Shown one piece after another: positions 16,732 to 25,277 of a stretch of 64,000 bases of DNA. The stretch's first letter is position 1. Every line of letters starts with the position of its first letter. Source of the DNA: Paenibacillus mesophilus (GTDB taxonomy: Bacteria > Bacillota > Bacilli > Paenibacillales > NBRC-103111); contig NZ_VCRA01000036.1 of the NCBI RefSeq assembly GCF_005938385.1, forward strand, positions 1 through 64,000, written 5' to 3'. The notes under the pieces are model-generated. The model was given only the letters and a program-made list of their open reading frames with translations, had not been told where the DNA came from and ran no database searches. The translations under genes were made by a program, and so were the position numbers.

Positions 16732-17503
16732 GAAATCGCCGGCTGACCCGCTCGAATGTTCGCGGGAACAAGTGGAACAGCTTCGCGCCGAAGCCGGCGA
16801 TGCCCGGCAAATCGACCTCCGCCCGGTTCCGCTCCACGGCGCGCACAATCGCTTCGGCCACCCGGTCCGGCGTAAGCATGAGCTTCTTGACGTTAGCAAC
16901 GTAACTGCCCGACGGGTCCGCCATGTCGAAGAAGGGCGTGTCCACCGGTCCGGGATTGATCGCCGTCACGGTGATGCCGGTTCCGGCCAATTCTTGCCGC
17001 AAGCTGTTCGTAAGCCCTAGTACCGCATGCTTCGTGGCGGAATAGCCGGTCGATTTCGCCGTGCCGATCTTTCCCGCGAGCGAGGCGATGTTGACGATAT
17101 TTCCCGAGCCCCGGGCGAGCATATGCGGGAGCACCGCTTTCGTACAGCGGACGATGCCCATATAGTTCACGTTCATCATCTTCTCGAAATCGTCAATCGA
17201 CGCTTGCTCGAACCGTCCGAACAAGCCGAAGCCCGCATTGTTGATCAGTACGTCCACCCGGCCGTGCTTCTCGTTCACGCGATCGAAGACGGCTTCGACC
17301 GATCCGGTCGACGACACGTCCAGCTCGTATGCTTCGCATCGGCCGCCCAATCGTCCGGCAAGCTCCTCCAGCTTCGCGCGGCTGCGTGCCATCAATAGCG
17401 GTATGCCGCCCCGTTCCGCGACGAGCGTGGCCGTCTTCGCCCCGATTCCGCTTGAAGCCCCCGTGATCGCGACCACTTTGCCGTTCCAGCTGCTCATGCG
17501 CAT
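16718..17503 (-). CDS. Short-chain dehydrogenase/reductase (SDR), DltE/YqjQ-like
   Basis: The 261-residue classical SDR shows the cofactor motif TGASSGIG (residues 15-22), NNAG at about 89-92, catalytic Ser in NIASLAGKIG, and the YSATK active-site Tyr/Lys pair at about 157-161, followed by PGPVDTPFF. The C-terminal extension is of the type in YqjQ-like proteins (about 259 residues). Two ATGs 6 nt apart (17503, 17497) share one Shine-Dalgarno, AAAGGGTGAA; either may be used. It is monocistronic. A hairpin repeat lies directly upstream at 17519. Substrate is unknown. Confidence 0.9.
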   Translation of the reverse strand: MRMSSWNGKVVAITGASSGIGAKTATLVAERGGIPLLMARSRAKLEELAGRLGGRCEAYELDVSSTGSVEAVFDRVNEKHGRVDVLINNAGFGLFGRFEQASIDDFEKMMNVNYMGIVRCTKAVLPHMLARGSGNIVNIASLAGKIGTAKSTGYSATKHAVLGLTNSLRQELAGTGITVTAINPGPVDTPFFDMADPSGSYVANVKKLMLTPDRVAEAIVRAVERNRAEVDLPGIAGFGAKLFHLFPRTFERVSRRFLNLK

Positions 17504-17518
17504 TTCACCCTTTCACTA

Positions 17519-17635
17519 CCCCACAAAGTGGAGCCTTTGCTTCGATGCCGATCCAGGTACTTTGCGGGGACCTCCGGAATTTACGAACCCCCCACAAAGC
17601 GTAGCCGTTGCTTCGATGCCGATCCGAATGCTACG
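17519..17635 (-). repeat. Palindromic CCCC...GGGG element, copy 2, plus truncated duplicate
   Basis: 17519-17572 reads CCCCACAAAGTGGAGCC...GTACTTTGCGGGGACC, the inverse of the copies at 26274 and 42634. It is followed at 17588-17635 by a direct partial duplicate sharing GCTTCGATGCCGATCC and the CCCCACAAAG arm but lacking the closing arm. It sits between the SDR start and the cheX stop. Confidence 0.7.
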
Positions 17636-17698
17636 AAAAAAGAGGCTGCTCTCGCACCCTCTCCGCCTGGTATGTACATGTTTTCGGGAACGCCGTCA

Positions 17699-18157
17699 TT
17701 ACGAAATAAGCACTTTGATGTCCAGTTGACCGATCTGCTCCATCATGAGCGGGATCGTGAGCGCTTTCGTCGGCGTGAAGCCTGCGGCCGCTTCGGTCTG
17801 GATCAGCTTCGGCGGGGTAATATCGACGCGCACCCCTTGATTATACAAGATCGTACTGGCATTGCCGCTGATCATGTTGCCGAGCTCGGAAATCGCGCTT
17901 TGCGACATCTCGTCCATCTGCGTGACCGAAAATCCGCCCATCATCGCGGATACGAGCTTCAGCGCCACTTCCTCGTGAAGTCCGAACACGATGTCGCCCT
18001 GCATTTGTCCCGACATCCCGATCTTGATCCAAATGTGGTTTTCCACGAATTTGACGTCTTTAATCCCGAGTTGGCCGGTTGTCGGACGCACGTTGATCAG
18101 TTGCTCCAGTACGATTCTTGCTGACTCCAGAAACGGGTTGATGTACTCGGCCTTCAT
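17699..18157 (-). CDS. cheX: Chemotaxis phosphatase CheX
   Basis: The 152-residue protein has the CheC/CheX/FliY phosphatase signature. The paired acidic and amide residues that attack CheY-phosphate are in SAISELGNMISGNASTI (E and N at about residues 91 and 94). The single helix motif makes it CheX-like rather than CheC, which carries two. Expected role: dephosphorylating CheY-P in the cytoplasm. No other che gene adjoins it, but a chemoreceptor is encoded 3.4 kb away. ATG 18157 has AAAGGGG 10 nt upstream. The 268-bp leader region holds a TATAAT at 18299-18304 and a CCGGTCG/CGACCGG hairpin but no riboswitch that could be recognised. Confidence 0.9.
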   Translation of the reverse strand: MKAEYINPFLESARIVLEQLINVRPTTGQLGIKDVKFVENHIWIKIGMSGQMQGDIVFGLHEEVALKLVSAMMGGFSVTQMDEMSQSAISELGNMISGNASTILYNQGVRVDITPPKLIQTEAAAGFTPTKALTIPLMMEQIGQLDIKVLIS

Positions 18158-18425
18158 TACATAGAGTCCCCTTTCGACAAAATTCTAGGAGTTTCTCCGC
18201 TTCACCCAGCGAAAATATGCGACAGTTCCTTCCCGGCGCGAAGCAGGACCGCTCGGTGGCGGCAGCTTGTCCAGGAAACCAATAAATGACTTTTTTTAAT
18301 TATACTCGAGTTTCCCGAACCTGTATATAGGATCCGGTCGTCCAAAGGTCCGTGCCGACCGGGACCGAATGCCGAAATGTCCCGCCGCATGTCGTTTTTC
18401 ACTCTATCCCAAGACCTAAATTTCG

Positions 18426-19034
18426 TCAATTTTTTTTCATGTAAACATGGATACTTCTTCCTAAAGGCTTGCGTCTCGAGTAACGCCATGTCGCGGCGAA
18501 TACGATGAGAATCGTGAGGAGCGAGAAGATCGTGCGGTCGAAGCCGATTACTTGAAGCCCGGCCATCAGCACGGCCACGTCGAACAGCAGGATGAATACA
18601 GCCGCGGGGATCCCCGTCCGGTCGGCCGCAATTTGGCCGAGCAGGTCCGTTCCGCCCGAGTTTGTCCGGTATGCGAGCATCGTCCCTACTCCCATCCCGA
18701 TCAGCCATCCGCCCAGAAGAGCATGGGCGGGCATACCGAGCCGGAACCAGCCGGCGACTGGAGACATAACGTCGATCAGCAGCGAGGTGATCAGCAGTCC
18801 GTTCACGGCGTTCAGAAACAAAGTTCTGTCGTAAAAAAAAACGCCGATAAAAACCGGCGTGCTAATAAGCAAAACCGTCAAACCCGGCAATATTCCAAAA
18901 TGATAATTCAGCAGAAGACCGATCCCGATAAACCCGCCGTCGATCAGCCGGTATGGCGCCAGAAAGGCGTCCACCCCGAACGCCACCACGAAGCTGCCTA
19001 GCAGCACTGCGGCAAACTGCAGAAGTAGCTGCAA
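18426..19034 (-). CDS. YitT family membrane protein (lacking the DUF2179 domain)
   Basis: The 202-residue protein has about five or six transmembrane helices (residues 3-25, 43-66, 72-90, 98-120, 140-165, 165-183). It carries the family pattern PYRLIDGGFIGIGLLLNY and GMPAHALLGGWLIGMGVGTMLAYRTNSGGTDLLGQI. Most YitT proteins (about 280 residues) add a cytoplasmic DUF2179 domain; here the protein stops after a basic tail (YSRRKPLGRSIHVYMKKN). The TTG start at 19034 has GGAGG 8 nt upstream. Function unknown; it is divergent from a two-component system. Confidence 0.85.
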   Translation of the reverse strand: MQLLLQFAAVLLGSFVVAFGVDAFLAPYRLIDGGFIGIGLLLNYHFGILPGLTVLLISTPVFIGVFFYDRTLFLNAVNGLLITSLLIDVMSPVAGWFRLGMPAHALLGGWLIGMGVGTMLAYRTNSGGTDLLGQIAADRTGIPAAVFILLFDVAVLMAGLQVIGFDRTIFSLLTILIVFAATWRYSRRKPLGRSIHVYMKKN

Positions 19035-19080
19035 TTTCGATTCCTCCCCGTACCTTGTCCCCTTCTGTCATTGTATGGGT

Positions 19081-19135
19081 TTAAGATTTAATTAAGAACT
19101 CGGACGGATGTTTCTTAAGAAATGGCCTTTATAAT
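19081..19135 (+). promoter_or_regulatory. Candidate response-regulator-activated promoter
   Basis: TTAAGA occurs at 19081, 19092 and 19115, spaced 11 and 23 bp, i.e. one and two helical turns, as OmpR/PhoB-family binding sites are. A TATAAT at 19130-19135 follows with no good -35. This suggests an activator-dependent, autoregulated promoter for the two-component operon. Confidence 0.5.
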
Positions 19136-19213
19136 GAGGGTCAGCCGTTTATATAGAGCCGGTTGCTGTGGTATCCTTTTGACGGGAACGATTACGAATG
19201 GAGACGATTGTCT

Positions 19214-19909
19214 ATGGCACAGGAGACCTTGCTCCTTGTTGACGACGAAAAAGAAATATTGGATCTGCTGGAAATTTATTTGAAGAACGAAGGCTACGTG
19301 CTGCTGCGCGCTTCGAACGGCGTGGAGGCGCTGGACGTGCTCCGGCACAAAGAGGTCGACCTCATCATCCTGGACATTATGATGCCGCGCATGGACGGCA
19401 TCCAGGCATGCATGCGCATCCGCGAGGAGAAGAACATGCCGATCATCATGCTGTCCGCCAAAAGCCAGGATATGGACAAAATTATGGGGCTCAGTACCGG
19501 AGCGGACGATTACATGACGAAGCCGTTCAACCCGCTTGAGCTGGTCGCGAGAGTCAAATCGCAGCTTCGCCGCTACAAACGGCTGAATGTGTCCGCCTCC
19601 CGGCTCGAGGAAGAAATCGAGATCGACGAGCTCGTCATCAATACGGCGACGCACGAAGTGCGCGTGGAAGGACGCGAGATCAGGCTGACGCCGCGGGAAT
19701 TCGCCATTCTCGAGCTGCTTGCCCGCAACCGGGGCATCGTGTTCAGCATCGAGAAAATATACGAGTCGGTATGGAACGAGACGTTCTACGAATCGGACAA
19801 TACGGTGATGGTTCATATAAGGAAAATACGCGAGAAGCTGGAGACGACTCCGCGTCAGCCCAAATACATCAAGACGGTATGGGGGGTCGGCTATAAAATT
19901 GAAAAGTAG
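19214..19909 (+). CDS. OmpR/PhoB-type response regulator
   Basis: The 231-residue regulator has an N-terminal receiver with acidic pair D10/D11, phospho-acceptor Asp54 in ILDIMMPRMDG and Lys103 in MTKPFNP. The C-terminal winged helix (about residues 130-230) ends in HIRKIREKL and IKTVWGVGYKIEK. ATG 19214 is chosen (GGAG 10 nt upstream, and the receiver begins right after). A longer frame from 19163 would add 17 unconserved residues. The stop overlaps the kinase start. It is VanR/YclJ-like, though no resistance genes are nearby. Confidence 0.93.
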   Translation: MAQETLLLVDDEKEILDLLEIYLKNEGYVLLRASNGVEALDVLRHKEVDLIILDIMMPRMDGIQACMRIREEKNMPIIMLSAKSQDMDKIMGLSTGADDYMTKPFNPLELVARVKSQLRRYKRLNVSASRLEEEIEIDELVINTATHEVRVEGREIRLTPREFAILELLARNRGIVFSIEKIYESVWNETFYESDNTVMVHIRKIREKLETTPRQPKYIKTVWGVGYKIEK

Positions 19910-21443
19910 ATCGTTGTTCAACCCTCTGCACTGGCTGTCCGTTCTGCTCGGCTTTATCCGCGACGTCTATTGGTTCGTGCATCGCCATATCGAATCGAGC
20001 ATCCGCATGCAGCTTATATTGACGTTCGTCTTCTGCGTGCTCGCCGCCTTGATCGCACGAAGCATAACGACCCCGCTGTTCGCCGATGCGAATAAATATC
20101 CGACGATCGATTATTCGGCCGGGGTTCATGAGATCGATTCGAGAGCCCGCTCCATCCTGAACGATATTAATGACGAATACAGTATGCAGGAAAGACCTGG
20201 CCGCAGCGCATCGGCGACGTCTGTGCCGACCCCTGAGCAAAAAATTGCGGACATTATCGCCAGATACAATCAATGGAACCCGAATATGAAAATATTGCTG
20301 CTCGATCTGGACGGCAAAGTGCTGTACAAATCGGCCAACGCCACCGAAAGCAAAGTCGATCTGCACAGCATCATCCGCAATGCGATGGACGCCCGGATCA
20401 ACGACAGACGGTATCAGAATCAGGAATATTCCAGCTTCTATCCGCTCGATCTGCAGAACACGAAAGCTTATCTGGTCGTGTCCGGCATGCCTTCCCCGAA
20501 TATCGTCTACATGAAAGGGGGAAGCAGTCCGATGCCGGCGCTGCTCGCCTTCGTTACGTTTATTTTTCTCTTCTTCTGGATTACGAAAAGGAAAACGAAA
20601 TATATCGGGGAGCTGGCCCACGGGCTGCGGGAAATTTCCAAAGGGAACCTGCACTATCGCGTGCCGGCGAGAAGCCGGGACGAGCTCGGATCGCTCGCCG
20701 ACAGCATCAACCGGATGACCGTCGAGCTCCAGCAGACGCTCGAGGAAGAACGCCGGGCGGAAGCGACGAAGAACGAGCTCATTACGAACGTCTCCCACGA
20801 TCTGCGGACACCGCTGACGCTCATTATGGGTTACCTGCGGCTGCTCAAGGACCGGAACTACGAATCGGATGCACAAGCCGACTCGTACGTCAACATCGCC
20901 TACGGCAAGTCGGAGAAGCTGAAAAGCTTGATCGACGATCTGTTCGAATATACGAAGCTATCGAACAAGGGAGATACGTTGAAGCTCGATACGGTATGCA
21001 TCAACGAGCTGCTCGAGCAGCTGCTCGAGGAGATGGTGAGCTATGCGGAGGAAAACGAGCTGTCCATCGTCCGCGCTTTCCCCCCGGAGAAGCTTAGGGT
21101 GAACGTGGACGCCGACAAAATGATCCGGGTGTTCGACAATCTGCTTACGAACGCGGTCAAATACAGCCGCAAGCCCGGGACGATCCGGGTGCTCCTGTTC
21201 CGCGAAGCCGACCATGTCACCGTTCGCATCAGCAACAACGGCACGCCCCTCTCGCAGGAGGAGGTGAACCGGCTGTTCGACCGGTTCTACCGGATCGACC
21301 CGTCCCGCTCGTCGGAAACCGGCGGTTCCGGTCTCGGTCTCGCAATCGCCAAGAGCATTATCGACTATCACGGAGGCGAGATTTGGGCGGAAAGCGAAGG
21401 AGACGAGATCCGCTTCTGGGTTCGGCTGAAGCTGGCTCTCTGA
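19899..21443 (+). CDS. Sensor histidine kinase (VanS/YclK-like)
   Basis: The 514-residue kinase has membrane helices at about residues 37-56 and 212-228 flanking an extracytoplasmic sensor of about 155 residues. A HAMP domain follows (about 230-282). The HisKA box has phospho-acceptor His300 in NVSHDLRTPL, then an ATPase domain with N box VFDNLLTNAVKYS and G box GSGLGLAIAKSIID. Start is TTG 19899, overlapping the response regulator by 11 bp, so production is coupled. The sensor (LLDLDGKVLYKSA) resembles a PAS/Cache-like extracytoplasmic fold; its ligand is unknown. Confidence 0.93.
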   Translation: MKSRSLFNPLHWLSVLLGFIRDVYWFVHRHIESSIRMQLILTFVFCVLAALIARSITTPLFADANKYPTIDYSAGVHEIDSRARSILNDINDEYSMQERPGRSASATSVPTPEQKIADIIARYNQWNPNMKILLLDLDGKVLYKSANATESKVDLHSIIRNAMDARINDRRYQNQEYSSFYPLDLQNTKAYLVVSGMPSPNIVYMKGGSSPMPALLAFVTFIFLFFWITKRKTKYIGELAHGLREISKGNLHYRVPARSRDELGSLADSINRMTVELQQTLEEERRAEATKNELITNVSHDLRTPLTLIMGYLRLLKDRNYESDAQADSYVNIAYGKSEKLKSLIDDLFEYTKLSNKGDTLKLDTVCINELLEQLLEEMVSYAEENELSIVRAFPPEKLRVNVDADKMIRVFDNLLTNAVKYSRKPGTIRVLLFREADHVTVRISNNGTPLSQEEVNRLFDRFYRIDPSRSSETGGSGLGLAIAKSIIDYHGGEIWAESEGDEIRFWVRLKLAL

Positions 21444-21450
21444 GTGAACG

Positions 21451-21493
21451 AAAAGCGGCCCCGACGGGGCCCCGACGGGGACCGCTTTTTTTT
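21451..21493. terminator. Bidirectional terminator
   Basis: AAAAGCGG and ACCGCTTTTTTTT enclose two successive CCCC-GAC-GGGG hairpins. It has a T8 tract on the plus strand for the kinase operon and a T4 on the minus strand. It lies between convergent kinase and chemoreceptor genes. Confidence 0.85.
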
Positions 21494-21510
21494 GTCGTGC
21501 ACACACCGCC

Positions 21511-23517
21511 CTATACCTTGAACAAGTTCACTTCCGCCTGAAGCTGGCTCATATGACGGTTCAGCAGCCGGGCTTTGCCGCTCATCTCCTCGATCTGCCG
21601 CAGCTGCGAATCGACGCCCGCCAAAATTTCCTCGGAGCTCGCCGCCGTTTGCTGGGATGCCGCCGATACGACCTCGATCATTTCCACGATATCGTTCTTC
21701 TTCTCCTCCAATCGGTTCATGCCCCCGGCCAGCTCCCCGATCAGACCGTCCATCTGCCCGAGCGCAAGCTTCATCGCCCCGAACGTATCCCTCGTCGCGC
21801 CCGCGAACCGCTCTTGGCTGTCCGTGTGGCGGACGACTCCGTCCATCGCCTGCACGGTCTCGTTCGTCGACGTATGTACCTTCCGGAGCAGCTCGCGGAT
21901 CCGCTCGGCCGAATCGTTTGCCTGATCGGCCAGCTTGCGAACTTCGGACGCGACTACCGCGAACCCTTTGCCGTGCTCTCCCGCTCTCGCCGCTTCGATC
22001 GAGGCGTTCAACGCGAGCAGTCCGGTTTGCTGAGAAATCGCCGTTATCGCCTCGGCCATCTCCCCTACCGATTCGAGCTCCTTGCGCAGCTTGTCCAGAC
22101 TGAGACCCGCATCGCGTACGATGCCGGCGCTTTCGCCGATCGATTCGATCAGCTCGCCGACCGCCGCCCCGCCCCGCTCCTCATTATGCCGCAGCTCGCG
22201 GCTGCTCTCCGTAAGCACCGTCGTTTGCTTCCGGTAATTGTCGATAATGCCGGCCAGCTCATGCACGCCGCTCATCCCCCGCTCCACCTCTTCGGCTTGG
22301 CGGGACGCCGCCACGGCAACCTGTTCCATCGTCGAATTCATCTCGCGCGATATTTCCATCGTCTGCATCGACAGCCGGCCGATACCGTCCGCCTCGCGGG
22401 TGCTGTCGCCCGTCGTCCCTTTCACCTCGGTGACGATGGCCCGTATTTTCCCGATGAACCGGTTCATCGCCGCGGACAGATCGCCGATCTCGTCCTTCGA
22501 GCCGACCGGCAGCTGCCGCGTCAAATCGCCTTCACCCTGACTCAGCTCGTTCATCGCCTGCTTCAATCCGTCCAACCGCCGGAATTGGCGTCCGACGACC
22601 AGGAACACCGCCGCCCCGCTGATCAGGATGGCAAGCACTACGCACAGCACGGTTTTCCATAAGATCCGGTACAGCACTTCGGTCGACATGGCCAGCACGA
22701 GCCCTTGCCCGTTGCTTAGCGGAGAAACATAATACGTCGCTTTGTCGGAGCCGTACGATGAGGCGGCCGTCCTCCGCTCCTTGGACGCGAGACTTGCTTG
22801 CGCCAGCTCCCCGATGTCCGCATCCAGCTGCTGCACCGACTCGTCGCTGGCGAAAAGAAGCTTGCCTTCCGCATCGACGATGCCGGCGAACAGCACCTCG
22901 TCCCCGACCTGCTCCTTCAGCTCCCGGATGAGCGGCTTCGCGCCGATCCGGCTCTCCAGCTCGGTCAGCTTGGCGCCGTCTCTCCCCACTTGCACGATGC
23001 GAGGGACGGACCATCCGCCTACGCCGACATACTTGTATACTTTCGGATCGATCGTACGCGGCTGCGCCGGCTGAACGACCGTTTCTTTTTTCTTCGAGAT
23101 CAGATCCATGAATTCGTATGCCTGCTGTTTCGGATCGGCCGCATAGTTGAATTTGACGTCCGGCCCCGAATTCGTCAGGATCGCCTCGCCCGCGCCGTCG
23201 GTTACCCATATTTCGTCGATCCCGGCCCGCTTCGCCAAGCCCGCCGCCTGCTCGTAGTTCAGACCGCGCTCCACCAAGTAGGAGACGAGAGTGGCCTGTC
23301 CGATCATTTCTTTCTCCATGACTTCCTCCGCCGTCTTCCGTGCAAACAAAGCGTTCTCTATGCCGATGATGGCTACCTCGAGCGTAGCGTATCCTTTGCG
23401 CTGGACGCTGTCGGCGGTCTCGCGGTAATTGATCAGGCCCATTGCCGCGGTTACTAGGCAAATCACGATCAACACCGGCCAAATGATTTTGTATTTGATC
23501 GAGCTCACATTTCCCAT
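21511..23517 (-). CDS. Methyl-accepting chemotaxis protein
   Basis: The receptor has 668 residues when started at ATG 23517, which has GGAGG 7 nt upstream; the frame is open for 53 further codons but these are unconserved. It has a membrane helix at about residues 10-32 and another at about 285-308, with a double-Cache-type extracytoplasmic sensor between them. A HAMP and a long cytoplasmic coiled coil follow. The signalling tip is QQTGLLALNASIEAARAGEHGKGFAVVA-like. It would signal through CheA/CheW, which are not in this window. It is monocistronic; the ligand is unknown. Confidence 0.93.
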   Translation of the reverse strand: MGNVSSIKYKIIWPVLIVICLVTAAMGLINYRETADSVQRKGYATLEVAIIGIENALFARKTAEEVMEKEMIGQATLVSYLVERGLNYEQAAGLAKRAGIDEIWVTDGAGEAILTNSGPDVKFNYAADPKQQAYEFMDLISKKKETVVQPAQPRTIDPKVYKYVGVGGWSVPRIVQVGRDGAKLTELESRIGAKPLIRELKEQVGDEVLFAGIVDAEGKLLFASDESVQQLDADIGELAQASLASKERRTAASSYGSDKATYYVSPLSNGQGLVLAMSTEVLYRILWKTVLCVVLAILISGAAVFLVVGRQFRRLDGLKQAMNELSQGEGDLTRQLPVGSKDEIGDLSAAMNRFIGKIRAIVTEVKGTTGDSTREADGIGRLSMQTMEISREMNSTMEQVAVAASRQAEEVERGMSGVHELAGIIDNYRKQTTVLTESSRELRHNEERGGAAVGELIESIGESAGIVRDAGLSLDKLRKELESVGEMAEAITAISQQTGLLALNASIEAARAGEHGKGFAVVASEVRKLADQANDSAERIRELLRKVHTSTNETVQAMDGVVRHTDSQERFAGATRDTFGAMKLALGQMDGLIGELAGGMNRLEEKKNDIVEMIEVVSAASQQTAASSEEILAGVDSQLRQIEEMSGKARLLNRHMSQLQAEVNLFKV

Positions 23518-23852
23518 GTTTACAGCCTCCGTCTCCTTTAAGTCGTCATCAGGGATAAAATCCCATAAGCTACATTGTATCACGCGGGCAATATAGGCCA
23601 AAAGTCTTGAGTGTGGAAGATTCATGAAATCGTTCGCAAAATTCGCGTACGCAAAAAACGCCGTTGGAAGGCACAATGCCGTCGACCAAGCTTTTCAGCT
23701 TCGGTTTCGCTTTTGGCAAACCGCTTTCGGCGTCTCAGGAAATGTTTTCTAAGCGGCCCTTTCCCTGCCGGGATGTAAAAGGTACAATAGACAAGACGAT
23801 ATCGGGACAGTCTGCGGACTGATTTTTGTTTAACCGGGAGGAGACGCATAGT

Positions 23853-24248
23853 ATGGCAGTACGCAAAATCGAGCACGTGGGCATTATGGTTCAAAATATG
23901 GAAGCCTCGATCGCTTTTTACCGGGACGTAGTCGGGCTGTCGCTGCTCGGTACGCTTGATCACGGCAACGGAACGGTCAAGCTCGCCTTTCTCGGCAGCC
24001 CGGGTGCCGAAGAAACTCAGGTGGAGCTGGTCGAAGGGTACAACGGGGGGCTCCCGGCGGAAGGCAAAGTCCATCATATCGCCTTTACCGTGGACAACCT
24101 GGAAGCGGAAATCGAGCGCATCGGCAAGCTCAGGGTTACGTGGATCGATCCGGATATTACGACGCTGCCGAACGGCGCGAGGTACCGTTTCTTTTACGGT
24201 CCCGACGGGGAATGGCTGGAGTTGTTCGAGCCGGCGCCCGCGAAATAA
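23853..24248 (+). CDS. VOC family metalloenzyme (glyoxalase/epimerase-like)
   Basis: The 131-residue protein shows two beta-alpha-beta-beta-beta modules. Metal ligands in the usual order are His in KIEHVGIMV, Glu in TQVELVEG, His in VHHIAFTV and Glu in WLELFEP. It resembles methylmalonyl-CoA epimerase/lactoylglutathione-lyase-type proteins. ATG 23853 follows GGGAGGAG at 11 nt; an in-frame ATG 27 nt upstream is not preceded by one. It lies 39 bp before a LysR gene on the same strand, possibly co-transcribed. Substrate is not inferable. Confidence 0.88.
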   Translation: MAVRKIEHVGIMVQNMEASIAFYRDVVGLSLLGTLDHGNGTVKLAFLGSPGAEETQVELVEGYNGGLPAEGKVHHIAFTVDNLEAEIERIGKLRVTWIDPDITTLPNGARYRFFYGPDGEWLELFEPAPAK

Positions 24249-24287
24249 GATAAAGACAGGTTCAGTATGTAGCAAAGGAGAGTTGCC

Positions 24288-25190
24288 GTGAACATCAACC
24301 AGTTGGAAACGCTGGTGACCATATCGAAAACAATGAGCTTCCGCAAAGCCGGCGAGCTGCTCAATCTGACCCAGCCGGCCGTATCCGCGCAAATCAAAAG
24401 CCTGGAGGAGGAGTTCCGGACGGTGCTGGTCGACCGCAACCAGCCGGTGACGCTCACGGACAGCGGAAAGGTGTTCCTGGAGCACGCGGAGCGCATTCTG
24501 CAGACGGTCGAGGATCTGAAGCAAAGGCTGGACGATCTGAACCACACGCCCCAAGGAAACATTCATCTCGGCACGACCACCTCGATCGCGATGCAAATAT
24601 TGCCGCGGGTGCTCTCTTACTTTCAAAACCAATATCCGCTGATCAAAACGACGATTCATTCGATGACTTCGTCGCAAATTATGACCAGCGTAGAAAACGG
24701 CACGTTGGATATCGGCATCGGCTATTTGTTCGAGAAACATCCGGGTCTCGAGACATCCATCCTCTATTACGATACGTTCGAGCTTGTCGTATCGCCCATG
24801 CACTCGCTAGGCAAGCTATCCCATACGACGGTAGACGCCTTGAAGGACATTCCGTTCATCATGCTGTCTCCGGAAACGGCGGGCAGGCGCTTCGTCGATC
24901 AAGTGTTCAACAAATACAAGATCGAGCCGCCGATCGTCATGGAGCTGTCGAGCAGCGAGGAAGTGAAACGGATGGTCGAGCTCAATCTCGGGGCGGCCAT
25001 TATCTCGAAGATGTCGATCGCGGGTGAGCTGCGCCTCGGAACGCTCAAAATGATTCAAGTGAACGAGTTGGAGCTGACTCATCCGATCGGGGCCATCACC
25101 AAAGCCGGCAAATATATGAACTCGGCGATGCACCAGTTTCTCCGCGATTTGAAGGGAATGCCGGAATCGAATTTCCTCGGCTCGGAATAG
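24288..25190 (+). CDS. LysR family transcriptional regulator
   Basis: The 300-residue regulator has an N-terminal winged helix (SFRKAGELLNLTQPAVSAQIKSLEEEF, residues about 17-42) and a two-lobed effector domain (about 90-295) starting GNIHLGTTTSIAMQILPRVL. The start is GTG 24288 with AAAGGAG 7 nt upstream. The effector part resembles the CysL/CbbR branch. Target genes are uncertain: the VOC gene lies upstream on the same strand rather than divergent, so the usual LysR geometry does not point to it. Confidence 0.9.
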   Translation: MNINQLETLVTISKTMSFRKAGELLNLTQPAVSAQIKSLEEEFRTVLVDRNQPVTLTDSGKVFLEHAERILQTVEDLKQRLDDLNHTPQGNIHLGTTTSIAMQILPRVLSYFQNQYPLIKTTIHSMTSSQIMTSVENGTLDIGIGYLFEKHPGLETSILYYDTFELVVSPMHSLGKLSHTTVDALKDIPFIMLSPETAGRRFVDQVFNKYKIEPPIVMELSSSEEVKRMVELNLGAAIISKMSIAGELRLGTLKMIQVNELELTHPIGAITKAGKYMNSAMHQFLRDLKGMPESNFLGSE

Positions 25191-25277
25191 ACGGACACCG
25201 GGCCGAGTGAACGGCAGTCCGTTTGGACACATTAACTAACGCGGAACTTTTAGGTTCATTGTGTAGGAGGACCCGAC

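Noticed and set aside
18158..18425. c-di-GMP (GEMM) riboswitch upstream of cheX
   Set aside because: A hairpin and a TATAAT are present but the conserved GEMM core sequences could not be found on the minus strand.
19214..21443. Vancomycin-type resistance system
   Set aside because: Regulator and kinase resemble VanR/VanS as many pairs do, but no vanHAX-type genes are present.
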